Shown one piece after another: positions 35,900 to 45,491 of a stretch of DNA of 64,000 nt. Within the stretch, counting starts at the first letter, position 1. Each line of letters opens with the position of its first letter. Source of the stretch: Burkholderia sp. SRS-46 (GTDB taxonomy: Bacteria; Pseudomonadota; Gammaproteobacteria; Burkholderiales; Burkholderiaceae); contig NZ_PTXL01000008.1 in NCBI RefSeq assembly GCF_004343775.1, forward strand, positions 310,001 to 374,000, in the 5' to 3' direction. A program made the translations under genes and the position numbers. The notes below the pieces were generated by a model that searched no databases, had not been told where the DNA came from, and saw only the letters and a list, made by a program, of their open reading frames with translations.

Positions 35900-38596
35900 T
35901 TAAACCGTCATCGGGTTGGGCTTGGACGGATCGAGGTTGTACTTCGCGATCGCGTCGGCGACGACCTTGCGCTCGATCGTGCCTTCGTCCGCGAGCGCGT
36001 TGAGCGCCGCGACCGCGACCCAGTAGCGGTCGACCTCGAAGAAGTGACGCAGGTTCTCCCGGGTGTCCGAGCGGCCGTAGCCGTCGGTGCCCAGCACGAC
36101 GAAGCGGCGATCGATCTGGCCGCGGATCTGGTCGACCAGCGCACGCACGTAGTCGGTCGACGCGATGATCGGGCCCTGCGTATCCTTCAGGCACTGCTGC
36201 ACGTGCGACAGGCGGCGCTCCTCGGTCGGATGGAGCAGGTTCCAGCGCTCGACCTGATGGCCTTCGCGCGCGAGCTCGGTGAAGCTCGGCACGCTCCACA
36301 GGTCGGCGGCAACGCCCCAGTCGTTCTTCAGCAGGTCGGCGGCGGCGATCACTTCGTTGAAGATCGTGCCCGCGCCCAGCAGCTGCACGCGCGGCGCCTT
36401 CTTGTCGGCGTCGGCCTTCTTGAACGCATACATGCCCTTGATGATGTCGGCCGCCACGTGCTCGCCCTGCGGAATCGCCGGGTGCTCGTAGTTCTCGTTC
36501 ATCACCGTGATGTAGTAGTACACGTCTTCCTGGTCCTGCACCATGCGGCGCAGGCCGTCCTGGATGATCACCGCGAGTTCGTAGCCGAAGGTCGGGTCGT
36601 AGCTCACGCAGTTCGGCACCGACGCCGCCCACAGGAGCGAGTGGCCGTCTTCGTGCTGCAGGCCTTCGCCGTTCAGCGTCGTGCGGCCCGCGGTGCCGCC
36701 CAGCAGGAAGCCGCGCGAGCGCATGTCGCCCGCCGCCCACGCCAGGTCGCCGATCCGCTGGAAGCCGAACATCGAGTAGAAGATGTAGAACGGCACCATG
36801 ATCTCGCCGTGCGTCGAGTACGACGTCGCCGCCGCGATCCAGTCGCACATGCCGCCCGCTTCGTTGATGCCTTCCTGCAGGATCTGGCCGGTTTCCGATT
36901 CCTTGTAGAACATCAGCTGGTCGGAATCTTCCGGCACGTACTTCTGGCCTTCCTGGTTCCAGATGCCGATCTGGCGGAACAGGCCTTCCATGCCGAACGT
37001 GCGCGACTCGTCCGGGACGATCGGCACGACGCGCTTGCCGAGCGCCTTGTCCTTCAGCAGGATGTTCAGGATCCGCACGAACGCCATCGTCGTCGAGATC
37101 TCGCGGCCTTCGCCCGTGCCCTTCAGCAGCGGCTCGAACGCGTCGAGCGCCGGCACCGGCAGCGACGTGGCCTTCTCGCGGCGCTGCGGCAGGTAGCCGC
37201 CGAGGTCCATGCGCTGCTTGCGCATGTATTCGAGCTCCTTCGAGCCTTCCTCGAACTTGAGGTACGGCACGTCGCCGATCTGCTCGTCGGTGATCGGCAG
37301 GCGGAACTGGTCACGGAACTTCTTCAGTTGCTCGACCGGCAGCTTCTTCTGCTGGTGCGTGATGTTCATCGCCTGGCCCGACTCGCCCATCCCGTAGCCC
37401 TTGATGGTCTTCGCGAGGATGACGGTCGGCGCGCCCTGCGAGTTGCTGGCCTCGTGGAACGCCGCATAGATCTTGTGCGGATCGTGGCCGCCGCGGTTCA
37501 GGTTCCAGATGTCGTCGTCGGACCAGTCGGCGACCAGCGCCTTCAGTTCCGGCGTGTTGAAGAAGTGCTCACGGACGTACGCGCCCGATTCCGACTTGTA
37601 GGTCTGGTATTGGCCGTCGACGACTTCCATCATGCGGCGCATCAGCGCGCCCGTCTTGTCGCGCGCGAACAGCGCATCCCAGCGGCTGCCCCAGATCACC
37701 TTGATCACGTTCCAGCCGGCGCCGCGGAACTCCGATTCCAGTTCCTGGATGATCTTGCCGTTGCCGCGCACCGGGCCGTCGAGACGCTGCAGGTTGCAGT
37801 TGATCACGAACACGAGGTTGTCGAGCTTCTCGCGGCTCGCCATGCCGATCGCGCCGAGCGATTCCGGCTCGTCCGTCTCGCCGTCGCCGAGGAACGCCCA
37901 CACCTTGCGGCCGGCCGTCTTCGAGATGCCGCGCGCCTGCAGGTACTTCATGAAGCGCGCCTGGTAGATCGCCATGATCGGGCCGAGACCCATCGACACG
38001 GTCGGGAACTGCCAGAAATCCGGCATCAGCCACGGGTGCGGATACGACGAGATGCCGTTGCCGCCGACTTCCTGGCGGAAGTTGTCGAGCTGCTCTTCCT
38101 TCAGGCGGCCGAGCAGGAACGCGCGCGAGTACACGCCCGGCGACGAGTGGCCCTGCACGAACACGAGGTCGCCGCCGTGCTGCTCGGACGGCGCGTGCCA
38201 GAAATGGTTGTAGCCGACGTCATAGAGCGTCGCGGCCGATGCGAACGACGCGATATGGCCGCCGACGTTGGTGTCCTTGCCCGCGCGCAGCACCATCGCG
38301 AGCGCGTTCCAGCGGGTGTACGAACGGATCTTGTGCTCGATTTCCTGGTCGCCGGGGATCTTCGCCTGGGCGCCGACCGGAATCGTGTTGATGTACGGGG
38401 TGGTAGCGGAGAACGGCAGATGCTCGCCGCGCACGCGCGCGAATTCGATCTGCTTCTCGATCAGGTAGTGCGCACGACCGGTGCCGACGGAGGAGATCAC
38501 GCCGTCGAGCGCTTCGAGCCATTCGACGGTTTCCTGCGGATCGTCGTCACGCTCGGCGGCGACATACTTCATCACTTCGTTAGGTACAGCGGACAT
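35900..38596 (-). CDS. aceE: Pyruvate dehydrogenase E1 (homodimeric)
   Basis: 898 residues from MSAVPNEVMKYVAAERDDD, full length for the AceE type. The thiamine-diphosphate motif is GDGETDEPES...NCNLQRLDG; other conserved pieces are FVQGHSSPGVYSRAFL, KTIKGYGMGE and GTDGYGRSDTRENLRHFFEVDR. It decarboxylates pyruvate and passes acetyl to the E2 lipoyl group. Start at 38596 has AGGAG; the frame extends 24 codons further. A promoter-like pair (TTGCGC at 38703-38708, TACAAT at 38679-38684, spacing 18, minus strand) precedes it. First gene of aceE-aceF-lpdA. Confidence 0.97.
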   Translation of the reverse strand: MSAVPNEVMKYVAAERDDDPQETVEWLEALDGVISSVGTGRAHYLIEKQIEFARVRGEHLPFSATTPYINTIPVGAQAKIPGDQEIEHKIRSYTRWNALAMVLRAGKDTNVGGHIASFASAATLYDVGYNHFWHAPSEQHGGDLVFVQGHSSPGVYSRAFLLGRLKEEQLDNFRQEVGGNGISSYPHPWLMPDFWQFPTVSMGLGPIMAIYQARFMKYLQARGISKTAGRKVWAFLGDGETDEPESLGAIGMASREKLDNLVFVINCNLQRLDGPVRGNGKIIQELESEFRGAGWNVIKVIWGSRWDALFARDKTGALMRRMMEVVDGQYQTYKSESGAYVREHFFNTPELKALVADWSDDDIWNLNRGGHDPHKIYAAFHEASNSQGAPTVILAKTIKGYGMGESGQAMNITHQQKKLPVEQLKKFRDQFRLPITDEQIGDVPYLKFEEGSKELEYMRKQRMDLGGYLPQRREKATSLPVPALDAFEPLLKGTGEGREISTTMAFVRILNILLKDKALGKRVVPIVPDESRTFGMEGLFRQIGIWNQEGQKYVPEDSDQLMFYKESETGQILQEGINEAGGMCDWIAAATSYSTHGEIMVPFYIFYSMFGFQRIGDLAWAAGDMRSRGFLLGGTAGRTTLNGEGLQHEDGHSLLWAASVPNCVSYDPTFGYELAVIIQDGLRRMVQDQEDVYYYITVMNENYEHPAIPQGEHVAADIIKGMYAFKKADADKKAPRVQLLGAGTIFNEVIAAADLLKNDWGVAADLWSVPSFTELAREGHQVERWNLLHPTEERRLSHVQQCLKDTQGPIIASTDYVRALVDQIRGQIDRRFVVLGTDGYGRSDTRENLRHFFEVDRYWVAVAALNALADEGTIERKVVADAIAKYNLDPSKPNPMTV

Positions 38597-38869
38597 TCTC
38601 GTCTCCTGGTCCGGAAATGTGAGGATCGCTCTTCGTGCAGACGACGCGACGCGACCGGCTGCGGGCAAGCTCCAGCGGATTGTAATGAGCCCCCACGGAG
38701 GCGCGCAACAAAATTTTCGAATCGTGAGATTATTTCTCGCAATGCGGAATATTGCTGCGCCGCACCCTGGATTCGGGGCTCCCCGGCGCGTCGCCGCGCG
38801 GTAAATCCGTTTCGGTTCAACATATCCGGTATAGGTTTTCCATCAATACCGCTGCGCTACAATCCTCGC

Positions 38870-41386
38870 ATGTTGACCGACCGGCTTTTCGCACGCTCGG
38901 CGCGACCGTCGGGCCCGCCGGCGGAATCGCAGCCGTCCCGTTGGCACCACGGACCGTGGTGGTCCAATTCCTATTTGCTGACGCCGCTCCTGTCGATCCT
39001 CGTCTTCCTCGTGGTGATGAGCCTGATCCTGTGGAGCCTCAACCGCCGCGAGCAGCAGCAGCAGGAAGACACGCTGTTCCGCAACGTCGCGTGGGCGCAG
39101 CAGCAGATCCGCCTGTCGATGACGGGCGCGCAGGAACAGCTGCAGGCACTGTCGCGCGACCTCGCGTCCGGCCGTCTCGACCAGAACGGCTTCCAGATGG
39201 CGGTCGCGGACGTGATGCAGACGCACCCCGAGATCCTCTACCTGAACTGGTACACGTCGCCCGGCACGCAGCGCTGGCCGACCGTGCATCCGCCGCTGCT
39301 CGGCCAGCGGCTCGCGCGGCCCGGCGACGCGCAGATGCAGGACGCGGTGCGCGGCGCATACGACGAGGCGCGCAACTCGCGCCGCCAGGCCTACGCCCCG
39401 CTCGTCTACGACGACTTCGGCAACGGCTACATCACGCTGCAGACGCCCGTGATGCGCGGCGACCGCGAGTACCTCGGCTCGCTCGCGGCCGTGTTCTCGG
39501 TCGAGGGGATCCTGAAGCACGACATCCCGCAGGAGCTGTCGTCGAAATACAAGATCTCGATCACCGACGCGAACAACCGCGAGCTGTCGTCGACGTCGTC
39601 GCGCCCGCGCCTGCCGCGCGACTCGCACTACGACCTGCCGCTCGACCCGCCCGGCCAGGGCCTGACCGTGCGCGTCTACGCGTTCCCGCAGCTCACCAAC
39701 CTGACCAACAATACGCTCGTGTGGCTCGTCGCGGGGCTGTCGTGCTTCGTGCTGTGGAGCCTCTGGAGCCTGTGGAAGCACACCCGCCAGCGCTTCGAGG
39801 CGCAGCAGGCGCTGTACGCGGAGGCGTTCTTCCGCCGCGCGATGGAGAATTCGGTGCTGATCGGCATGCGCGTGCTCGACATGCACGGCCGCATCACGCA
39901 CGTGAACCCTGCGTTCTGCCGGATGACCGGCTGGGACGAGAGCGACCTGGTCGGCAAGGTCGCGCCGTTCCCCTACTGGCCGCGCGATTCCTACCCCGAG
40001 ATGCAGCGCCAGCTCGACATGACCCTGCGCGGCAAGGCGCCGAGCTCCGGCTTCGAGTTGCGGGTGCGACGCAAGAACGGCACGCTGTTCCATGCGCGCC
40101 TGTACGTGTCGCCGCTGATCGACAGCGCCGGCCGCCAGACCGGCTGGATGTCGTCGATGACGGACATCACCGAGCCGAAGCGCGCGCGCGAGGAACTCGC
40201 CGCCGCGCACGAGCGCTTCACCACGGTGCTCGAGAGCCTCGACGCCGCGGTGTCGGTGCTCGCCGCGGACGAGGCCGAGCTGCTGTTCGCGAACCGCTAC
40301 TACCGCCACCTGTTCGGCATCCGCCCGGACGGCCACCTCGAGCTGTCGGGCGGCGGCTTCGACCGCGCGCAGGCGTCGTCCGACTCGATCGACATGGTCG
40401 ACACGTTCGCCGGCCTGCCCGCCGCCGCGCTGACGGGCAGCACCGCGGACGCGCAGGAAGTCTACGTCGAGAGCATCCAGAAGTGGTTCGAGGTGCGCCG
40501 CCAGTACATCCAGTGGGTCGACGGCCACCTCGCGCAGATGCAGATCGCCACCGACATCACGACCCGCAAGAAGGCGCAGGAACTCGCGCACCAGCAGGAA
40601 GAGAAGCTGCAGTTCACGAGCCGATTGATGACGATGGGTGAAATGGCGTCGTCGATTGCTCACGAATTGAATCAGCCGCTCGCCGCGATCAACAACTACT
40701 GCTCGGGCACGCTCGCGATGGTCAAGAGCGGCCGCGCGACCAACGAAATGCTGGCGCCCGCGCTCGAGAAGACCGCGCAGCAGGCGCTGCGCGCCGGGAT
40801 GATCGTCAAGCGGATCCGCGAATTCGTGAAGCGCAGCGAGCCGAAACGCCAGCCGGCGCGGGTCGCGGACATCGTCGCGGACGCGGTCGGGCTCGCCGAA
40901 ATCGAGGCCAGGAAACGCAGGATCCGGATCGTCACGGAAATCCTCGCAAGAATGCCTATTATTTATGTCGACCCCGTGCTGATCGAGCAGGTGCTCGTGA
41001 ACCTGATGAAGAACGCGGCCGAAGCGATGGCCGACGTGAAGCCGGCATCGGCCGACGGCGTGATCCGCGTCATCGCCGATCTGGAGGCGGGCTTCGTCGA
41101 CATCCGCGTGATCGACCAGGGTCCGGGCGTCGACGAAGCGACCGCCGAACGCCTGTTCGAGCCGTTCTACAGCACCAAGTCCGACGGGATGGGCATGGGG
41201 TTGAACATTTGCCGCTCGATCATCGAATCGCATCGCGGGCGTCTGTGGGTGGTGAACAACGTCGAGGCGGATGGCCGCATCTCCGGCGCGACGTTCCACT
41301 GCAGCCTGCCCATTGGGGAACCCGCTGATCTCGGCCAAGGGGGGCGCGAGGCATCGGCATCACATACCGTTACGGGAGAACTATGA
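38870..41386 (+). CDS. Membrane-bound PAS sensor histidine kinase
   Basis: 838 residues. TM1 at about 35-56 (LTPLLSILVFLVVMSLILW), a periplasmic sensor of some 230 residues, TM2 at about 282-302, then PAS domains (AEAFFRRAMENSVLIG..., with PAC), a second PAS, HisKA with the phospho-His 598 (SSIAHELNQPLAAINNY) and HATPase_c (NLMKNAAEAM, IDQGPGVDEATAERLFEPF, STKSDGMGMGLNICRSI). The kinase part is FixL/DctB-like. The stop overlaps the next ATG by four bases. A TACAAT ends seven bases before the ATG, so the message may be almost leaderless. The open frame upstream is the antisense of aceE. The signal is unknown; divergence from aceE hints at carbon metabolism. Confidence 0.92.
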   Translation: MLTDRLFARSARPSGPPAESQPSRWHHGPWWSNSYLLTPLLSILVFLVVMSLILWSLNRREQQQQEDTLFRNVAWAQQQIRLSMTGAQEQLQALSRDLASGRLDQNGFQMAVADVMQTHPEILYLNWYTSPGTQRWPTVHPPLLGQRLARPGDAQMQDAVRGAYDEARNSRRQAYAPLVYDDFGNGYITLQTPVMRGDREYLGSLAAVFSVEGILKHDIPQELSSKYKISITDANNRELSSTSSRPRLPRDSHYDLPLDPPGQGLTVRVYAFPQLTNLTNNTLVWLVAGLSCFVLWSLWSLWKHTRQRFEAQQALYAEAFFRRAMENSVLIGMRVLDMHGRITHVNPAFCRMTGWDESDLVGKVAPFPYWPRDSYPEMQRQLDMTLRGKAPSSGFELRVRRKNGTLFHARLYVSPLIDSAGRQTGWMSSMTDITEPKRAREELAAAHERFTTVLESLDAAVSVLAADEAELLFANRYYRHLFGIRPDGHLELSGGGFDRAQASSDSIDMVDTFAGLPAAALTGSTADAQEVYVESIQKWFEVRRQYIQWVDGHLAQMQIATDITTRKKAQELAHQQEEKLQFTSRLMTMGEMASSIAHELNQPLAAINNYCSGTLAMVKSGRATNEMLAPALEKTAQQALRAGMIVKRIREFVKRSEPKRQPARVADIVADAVGLAEIEARKRRIRIVTEILARMPIIYVDPVLIEQVLVNLMKNAAEAMADVKPASADGVIRVIADLEAGFVDIRVIDQGPGVDEATAERLFEPFYSTKSDGMGMGLNICRSIIESHRGRLWVVNNVEADGRISGATFHCSLPIGEPADLGQGGREASASHTVTGEL

Positions 41387-42021
41387 ATAGCCCTGTCACC
41401 ACCAATCAGGAAACCGTCTTTGTCGTCGACGATGACGAGGCCGTGCGCGACTCGCTGCGCTGGCTGCTGGAGGCGAACGGCTATCGCGTGCAATGCTTCT
41501 CGAGCGCCGAGCAGTTCCTCGATGCGTACCAGCCGGCCCAGCAGGCCGGCCAGATCGCGTGCCTGATCCTCGACGTGCGGATGTCCGGGATGAGCGGCCT
41601 CGAATTGCAGGAACGCCTGATCGCCGACAACGCCGCACTGCCGATCATCTTCGTCACCGGCCACGGCGACGTGCCGATGGCCGTTTCGACGATGAAAAAG
41701 GGTGCGATGGACTTTATCGAGAAGCCGTTCGACGAGGCGGAGCTGCGCAAGCTCGTCGAGCGGATGCTCGACAAGGCCCGCAGCGAGAGCAAGAGCGTCC
41801 TGGAGCAGCGTGCCGCGAGCGAACGGCTGTCGAAGCTGACCGCGCGCGAGCAGCAGGTGCTCGAGCGCATCATCGCCGGCCGCCTGAACAAGCAGATCGC
41901 CGACGATCTCGGCATCAGCATCAAGACGGTCGAGGCGCACCGCGCGAACATCATGGAAAAGCTCAACGTCAACACGGTGGCCGACCTGCTGCGCCTCGCG
42001 CTGTCGAAGAAGCAGGCGTGA
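41383..42021 (+). CDS. FixJ-family response regulator
   Basis: 212 residues. The receiver domain has VVDDDEA, phospho-acceptor Asp64 (LILDVRMSGMSG), the T in VTGHGD and K in IEKPF. The C-terminal LuxR/FixJ helix-turn-helix reads LTAREQQVLERIIAGRLNKQIADDLGISIKTVEAHRANIMEKL. It is coupled to the kinase by an ATGA overlap and is its evident partner. Target genes cannot be read from the sequence. Confidence 0.95.
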   Translation: MNSPVTTNQETVFVVDDDEAVRDSLRWLLEANGYRVQCFSSAEQFLDAYQPAQQAGQIACLILDVRMSGMSGLELQERLIADNAALPIIFVTGHGDVPMAVSTMKKGAMDFIEKPFDEAELRKLVERMLDKARSESKSVLEQRAASERLSKLTAREQQVLERIIAGRLNKQIADDLGISIKTVEAHRANIMEKLNVNTVADLLRLALSKKQA

Positions 42022-42176
42022 GCGCCCGCGCGGCCCGGTGAACCCGCCGGGCCCGCGCCCCGCCCTGCGCGGCCCGAGCGCCGGGCGGCGGCCCGTCTCT
42101 GCCGTGGCCGGCACGCCGCCGGCCGCGTCGATGACGCTTCCCGCGCATTCGCTGTCGGACGACGGCAGGCGGACGG

Positions 42177-42182
42177 TATAAT
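42177..42182 (+). promoter_or_regulatory. Candidate -10 element for folD
   Basis: Perfect TATAAT 72 bases before the folD ATG in the gap after the response regulator. The -35 region is weak, so confidence is moderate. Confidence 0.45.
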
Positions 42183-42253
42183 TCCGTGCTTTGCTGCGGC
42201 GCAACCCACGCCCCGCACGCCCGCATTCCAACCTCCCGGCAGAACCCACCACC

Positions 42254-43111
42254 ATGACAGCCCTCCTCATCGACGGCAACGCCCTTTCGAAGACCCTGCG
42301 CGGCCAGGCCGCCGAACGCGCCGCCGCGCTGACCGCACGCGGCCACCAGCCCGGTCTCGCGGTGATCCTCGTCGGCGAAAATCCGGCGAGCGAAGTCTAC
42401 GTCCGCAACAAGATCAAGGCGTGCGAAGACAACGGTTTCTTCTCGCTGAAGGACGCGTATCCGGCAACGCTGTCGGAAGCCGACCTGCTCGCGCGCATCG
42501 ACGAGCTGAACCGCGACCCGAAGATCCACGGGATTCTCGTTCAGCTGCCGCTGCCCGCGCACATCGACAGCCACAAGGTGCTCGAGGCGATCGCGCCGGA
42601 GAAGGACGTCGACGGCTTCCACGTCGCGAACGCGGGCGCGCTGATTACCGGCAAGCCGCTGTTCCGCCCGTGCACGCCGTACGGCGTGATGAAGATGTTC
42701 GAGGCGCACGGCATCGCCCTGCAAGGCGCGAATGCGGTCGTGATCGGCCGCTCGAACATCGTCGGCAAGCCGATGGCGATGATGCTGCTCGACGCCGGCG
42801 CGACCGTCACGATCTGCCACAGCAAGACGCGCGACCTCGCCGCGCACACGCGGCAGGCCGACATCGTCGTCGCCGCGGTCGGCAAGCGCAACATCCTGAC
42901 CGCCGACATGGTGAAGCCGGGCGCGACCGTGATCGACGTCGGCATGAACCGCGACGACGCCGGCAAGCTGTGCGGCGACGTCGATTTCGCGGGCGTGAAG
43001 GAAGTCGCCGGCCACATCACGCCGGTGCCGGGCGGCGTCGGCCCGATGACCATCACGATGCTGCTGATCAACACGATCGAAGCCGCCGAGCGCGCCGCCG
43101 CGGCCGCCTGA
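42254..43111 (+). CDS. folD: Methylenetetrahydrofolate dehydrogenase/cyclohydrolase
   Basis: 285 residues from MTALLIDGNALSKTL. Family motifs: VGENPASEVYVRNKIKACEDNG (catalytic Lys of YxxxK), GILVQLPLP, PEKDVDGFH, CTPYGVMKM, VIGRSNIVGKPMAMML and the end PVPGGVGPMTITML. It interconverts methylene-, methenyl- and formyl-tetrahydrofolate in one-carbon metabolism. It appears to be a separate transcription unit. Confidence 0.97.
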   Translation: MTALLIDGNALSKTLRGQAAERAAALTARGHQPGLAVILVGENPASEVYVRNKIKACEDNGFFSLKDAYPATLSEADLLARIDELNRDPKIHGILVQLPLPAHIDSHKVLEAIAPEKDVDGFHVANAGALITGKPLFRPCTPYGVMKMFEAHGIALQGANAVVIGRSNIVGKPMAMMLLDAGATVTICHSKTRDLAAHTRQADIVVAAVGKRNILTADMVKPGATVIDVGMNRDDAGKLCGDVDFAGVKEVAGHITPVPGGVGPMTITMLLINTIEAAERAAAAA

Positions 43112-43345
43112 GCCGCGCAATCCGCTGTCTCCCGCCGGCGCGCGCCCTGCCGCGCCGGCCGCCTCCGGGCCTTCCTCCAGCCTCATCCCAGCCGCCCGCG
43201 GGGCGCGCGTCCGGCCCCGCGTCAATCAAGCCGTTAGAAACTATCGATTGGAAAGCGCGCGTTGCGCCCCAATAATGTCGATATCGGGCGCGGTCGCGCC
43301 CTGCCCCCATCATCCCGGTTCATCCGGCAACAGACAGGGAGTCTT

Positions 43346-45430
43346 ATGTCCGCAAGCGCCAACACCAATCCGCTCCTCGACTTCTCCGGCCTGCCCCGCT
43401 TCGGCGAAATCCGCCCCGAACACGTGACACCCGCGCTCGACACGCTGCTCGACGACGCCAACCGCGCAGTCGATGCCGCGAGCGCGAGCACGACGCCGGC
43501 GACCTGGGCCGATGTCGTCGAGACGGTCGAGCGCGCGACGGAGCCGCTCGGCCGCGCCTGGGGTGTCGTCGGCCACCTGAACGCGGTCGCCGACACGCCC
43601 GAGCTGCGCGCCGCGTACGGCGAGAACCTGCCGCGCGTGACCGAGTTCTGGTCGAGCGTCGGCCAGAACCTCGCGCTGTACGAGAAATACAAGGCGATCG
43701 CCGCGAGCGCCGATTACGCGACGCTGTCCGTCGAGCGCAAGAAGATCCTCGACAACGCGCTGCGCGATTTCCGCCTGTCAGGCGCGGAGCTGCCGGAGGA
43801 GCAGAAGCCGCGTTTCGCCGAGCTGCAGGAGCAGCAGGCCGCGCTGTCGAAGTCGTTCTCCGACCACGTGCTCGACGCGACCAATGCGTATGCGTACATC
43901 GCGCAAGACGCGGCCGAACTGGCCGGCCTGCCCGACGACGCGATCGAAGCCGCCCGCGAAGCCGCGCAGAAGGACGGCAAGGAAGGCTGGAAATTCACGC
44001 TGCACTTCCCGTCGTACTTCCCGGTGCTGCAGTACGCGGAGAACCGCGCGCTGCGCGAGACGCTGTATCGCGCCTACGTGACGCGCGCGTCCGAGCTTGG
44101 CCCCCAGTACGGCGGCGGCAAGGCCGAATGGGACAACACCGCGATCGTCGCCGACGAGTTGAAGCTGCGTCGCGAGGAGGCGCAGATGCTCGGCTACCGC
44201 AACTTCGCCGAAGTGTCGCTCGCGCCGAAGATGGCCGAATCGCCGCAGCAGGTCGTCACGTTCCTCGAGGATCTGGCGACACGCGCGCGCCCGCACGCGG
44301 ACCAGGACTGGGACGAACTGCGCGCCTTCGCGAAGACGCTCGGCCTCGCCGAGCTCGCGCCGTGGGACGTCGCCTACGCGGCCGAGAAGCTGCGCCAGCA
44401 GCGCTACGCGTTCTCGGAAAACGAGGTCAAGCAGTACTTCCCGGAGCCGGCCGTGCTGAAGGGCCTGTTCACCGTCACCGAGACGCTGTTCGGCGTGCGG
44501 ATCAAGCCCGACGACGCGCCGGTCTGGCACAAGGACGTGCGCTTCTTCCGCGTCGAGAACCGTGACGGCTCGCTCGTCGCGCAGTTCTATCTCGACCTGT
44601 ATGCGCGCGAAGGCAAGCGCGGCGGCGCGTGGATGGACGATGCGCGCGCGCGCGCGAAGCGCGGCGCGAGCGTGCAGACGCCGGTTGCGTACCTGACCTG
44701 CAACTTCTCCGCGCCGATCGGCGGCAAGCCCGCGTGCTTCACGCACGACGAGGTGATCACGCTGTTCCACGAGTTCGGCCACGGCCTGCATCACATGCTC
44801 ACCCGCGTCGACGAGCTCGGCGTGTCGGGCATCAACGGCGTCGAATGGGATGCGGTCGAGCTGCCGTCGCAGTTCATGGAGAACTTCTGCTGGGAATGGG
44901 ACGTGCTCGCGTCGATGTCGTCGCACGTCGACACCGGCGCGACGCTGCCCCGCGAACTGTTCGACAAGATGATCGCCGCGAAGAACTTCCAGAGCGGCCT
45001 CGGCACGCTGCGGCAGATCGTGTTCTCGATGTTCGACATGCTGCTGCACGTCGATTTCGATCCGGCGGGCGCGGTCGGCGTGAACGACTTCGCGCGCGAG
45101 ATCAACGAGCGCTACCACGTGATCCCGCAGGCGCCGTTCTCGCGCTGGTCGAACACGTTCAGCCACATCTTCGCGGGCGGCTACGCAGCCGGCTACTACA
45201 GCTACAAGTGGGCGGAAGTGCTGTCGGCGGATGCGTACGCGGCGTTCGAGGAAGCCGCCGCGGCCAGCGGCAGCGTGCTCGACGCGGCGACCGGCACGCG
45301 CTATCGCCGCGAAATCCTCGAGGTCGGCGGCAGCCGTCCGGCGATGGATTCGTTCAAGGCGTTCCGCGGTCGCGAACCGCAGATCGATGCGCTGCTGCGT
45401 CACAACGGGATGACCGCGCCCGCGCACTGA
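43346..45430 (+). CDS. prlC: Oligopeptidase A (M3 zinc metallopeptidase)
   Basis: 694 residues from MSASANTNPLLDFSGLPRFGEIRPEHV. The zinc site HEFGH is at residues 475-479 (TLFHEFGHGLHHML), with the third ligand Glu in GVEWDAVELPSQFMENFCWE. It is cytoplasmic and degrades short peptides, including signal peptides, after initial cleavage. The frame runs 28 codons further upstream, but ACAGGGA supports the ATG at 43346. A terminator follows. Confidence 0.95.
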   Translation: MSASANTNPLLDFSGLPRFGEIRPEHVTPALDTLLDDANRAVDAASASTTPATWADVVETVERATEPLGRAWGVVGHLNAVADTPELRAAYGENLPRVTEFWSSVGQNLALYEKYKAIAASADYATLSVERKKILDNALRDFRLSGAELPEEQKPRFAELQEQQAALSKSFSDHVLDATNAYAYIAQDAAELAGLPDDAIEAAREAAQKDGKEGWKFTLHFPSYFPVLQYAENRALRETLYRAYVTRASELGPQYGGGKAEWDNTAIVADELKLRREEAQMLGYRNFAEVSLAPKMAESPQQVVTFLEDLATRARPHADQDWDELRAFAKTLGLAELAPWDVAYAAEKLRQQRYAFSENEVKQYFPEPAVLKGLFTVTETLFGVRIKPDDAPVWHKDVRFFRVENRDGSLVAQFYLDLYAREGKRGGAWMDDARARAKRGASVQTPVAYLTCNFSAPIGGKPACFTHDEVITLFHEFGHGLHHMLTRVDELGVSGINGVEWDAVELPSQFMENFCWEWDVLASMSSHVDTGATLPRELFDKMIAAKNFQSGLGTLRQIVFSMFDMLLHVDFDPAGAVGVNDFAREINERYHVIPQAPFSRWSNTFSHIFAGGYAAGYYSYKWAEVLSADAYAAFEEAAAASGSVLDAATGTRYRREILEVGGSRPAMDSFKAFRGREPQIDALLRHNGMTAPAH

Positions 45431-45462
45431 GCGCCCTGTCCGCCTTCGCCGCATCGATGACG

Positions 45463-45491
45463 ACGGCACCGCATTGCGCGGTGCCGTTTTT
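45463..45491. terminator. Bidirectional terminator between prlC and dinB
   Basis: Ten-base arms ACGGCACCGC / GCGGTGCCGT around ATTGC, then a T-run; it reaches to the last base of the convergent dinB gene. Confidence 0.88.

Noticed and set aside
35834..38869. A plus-strand open frame of about 1000 codons continuous with the histidine kinase
   Set aside because: It is the antisense of aceE and stays open because of high GC; the kinase starts at 38870 where family-like sequence begins.
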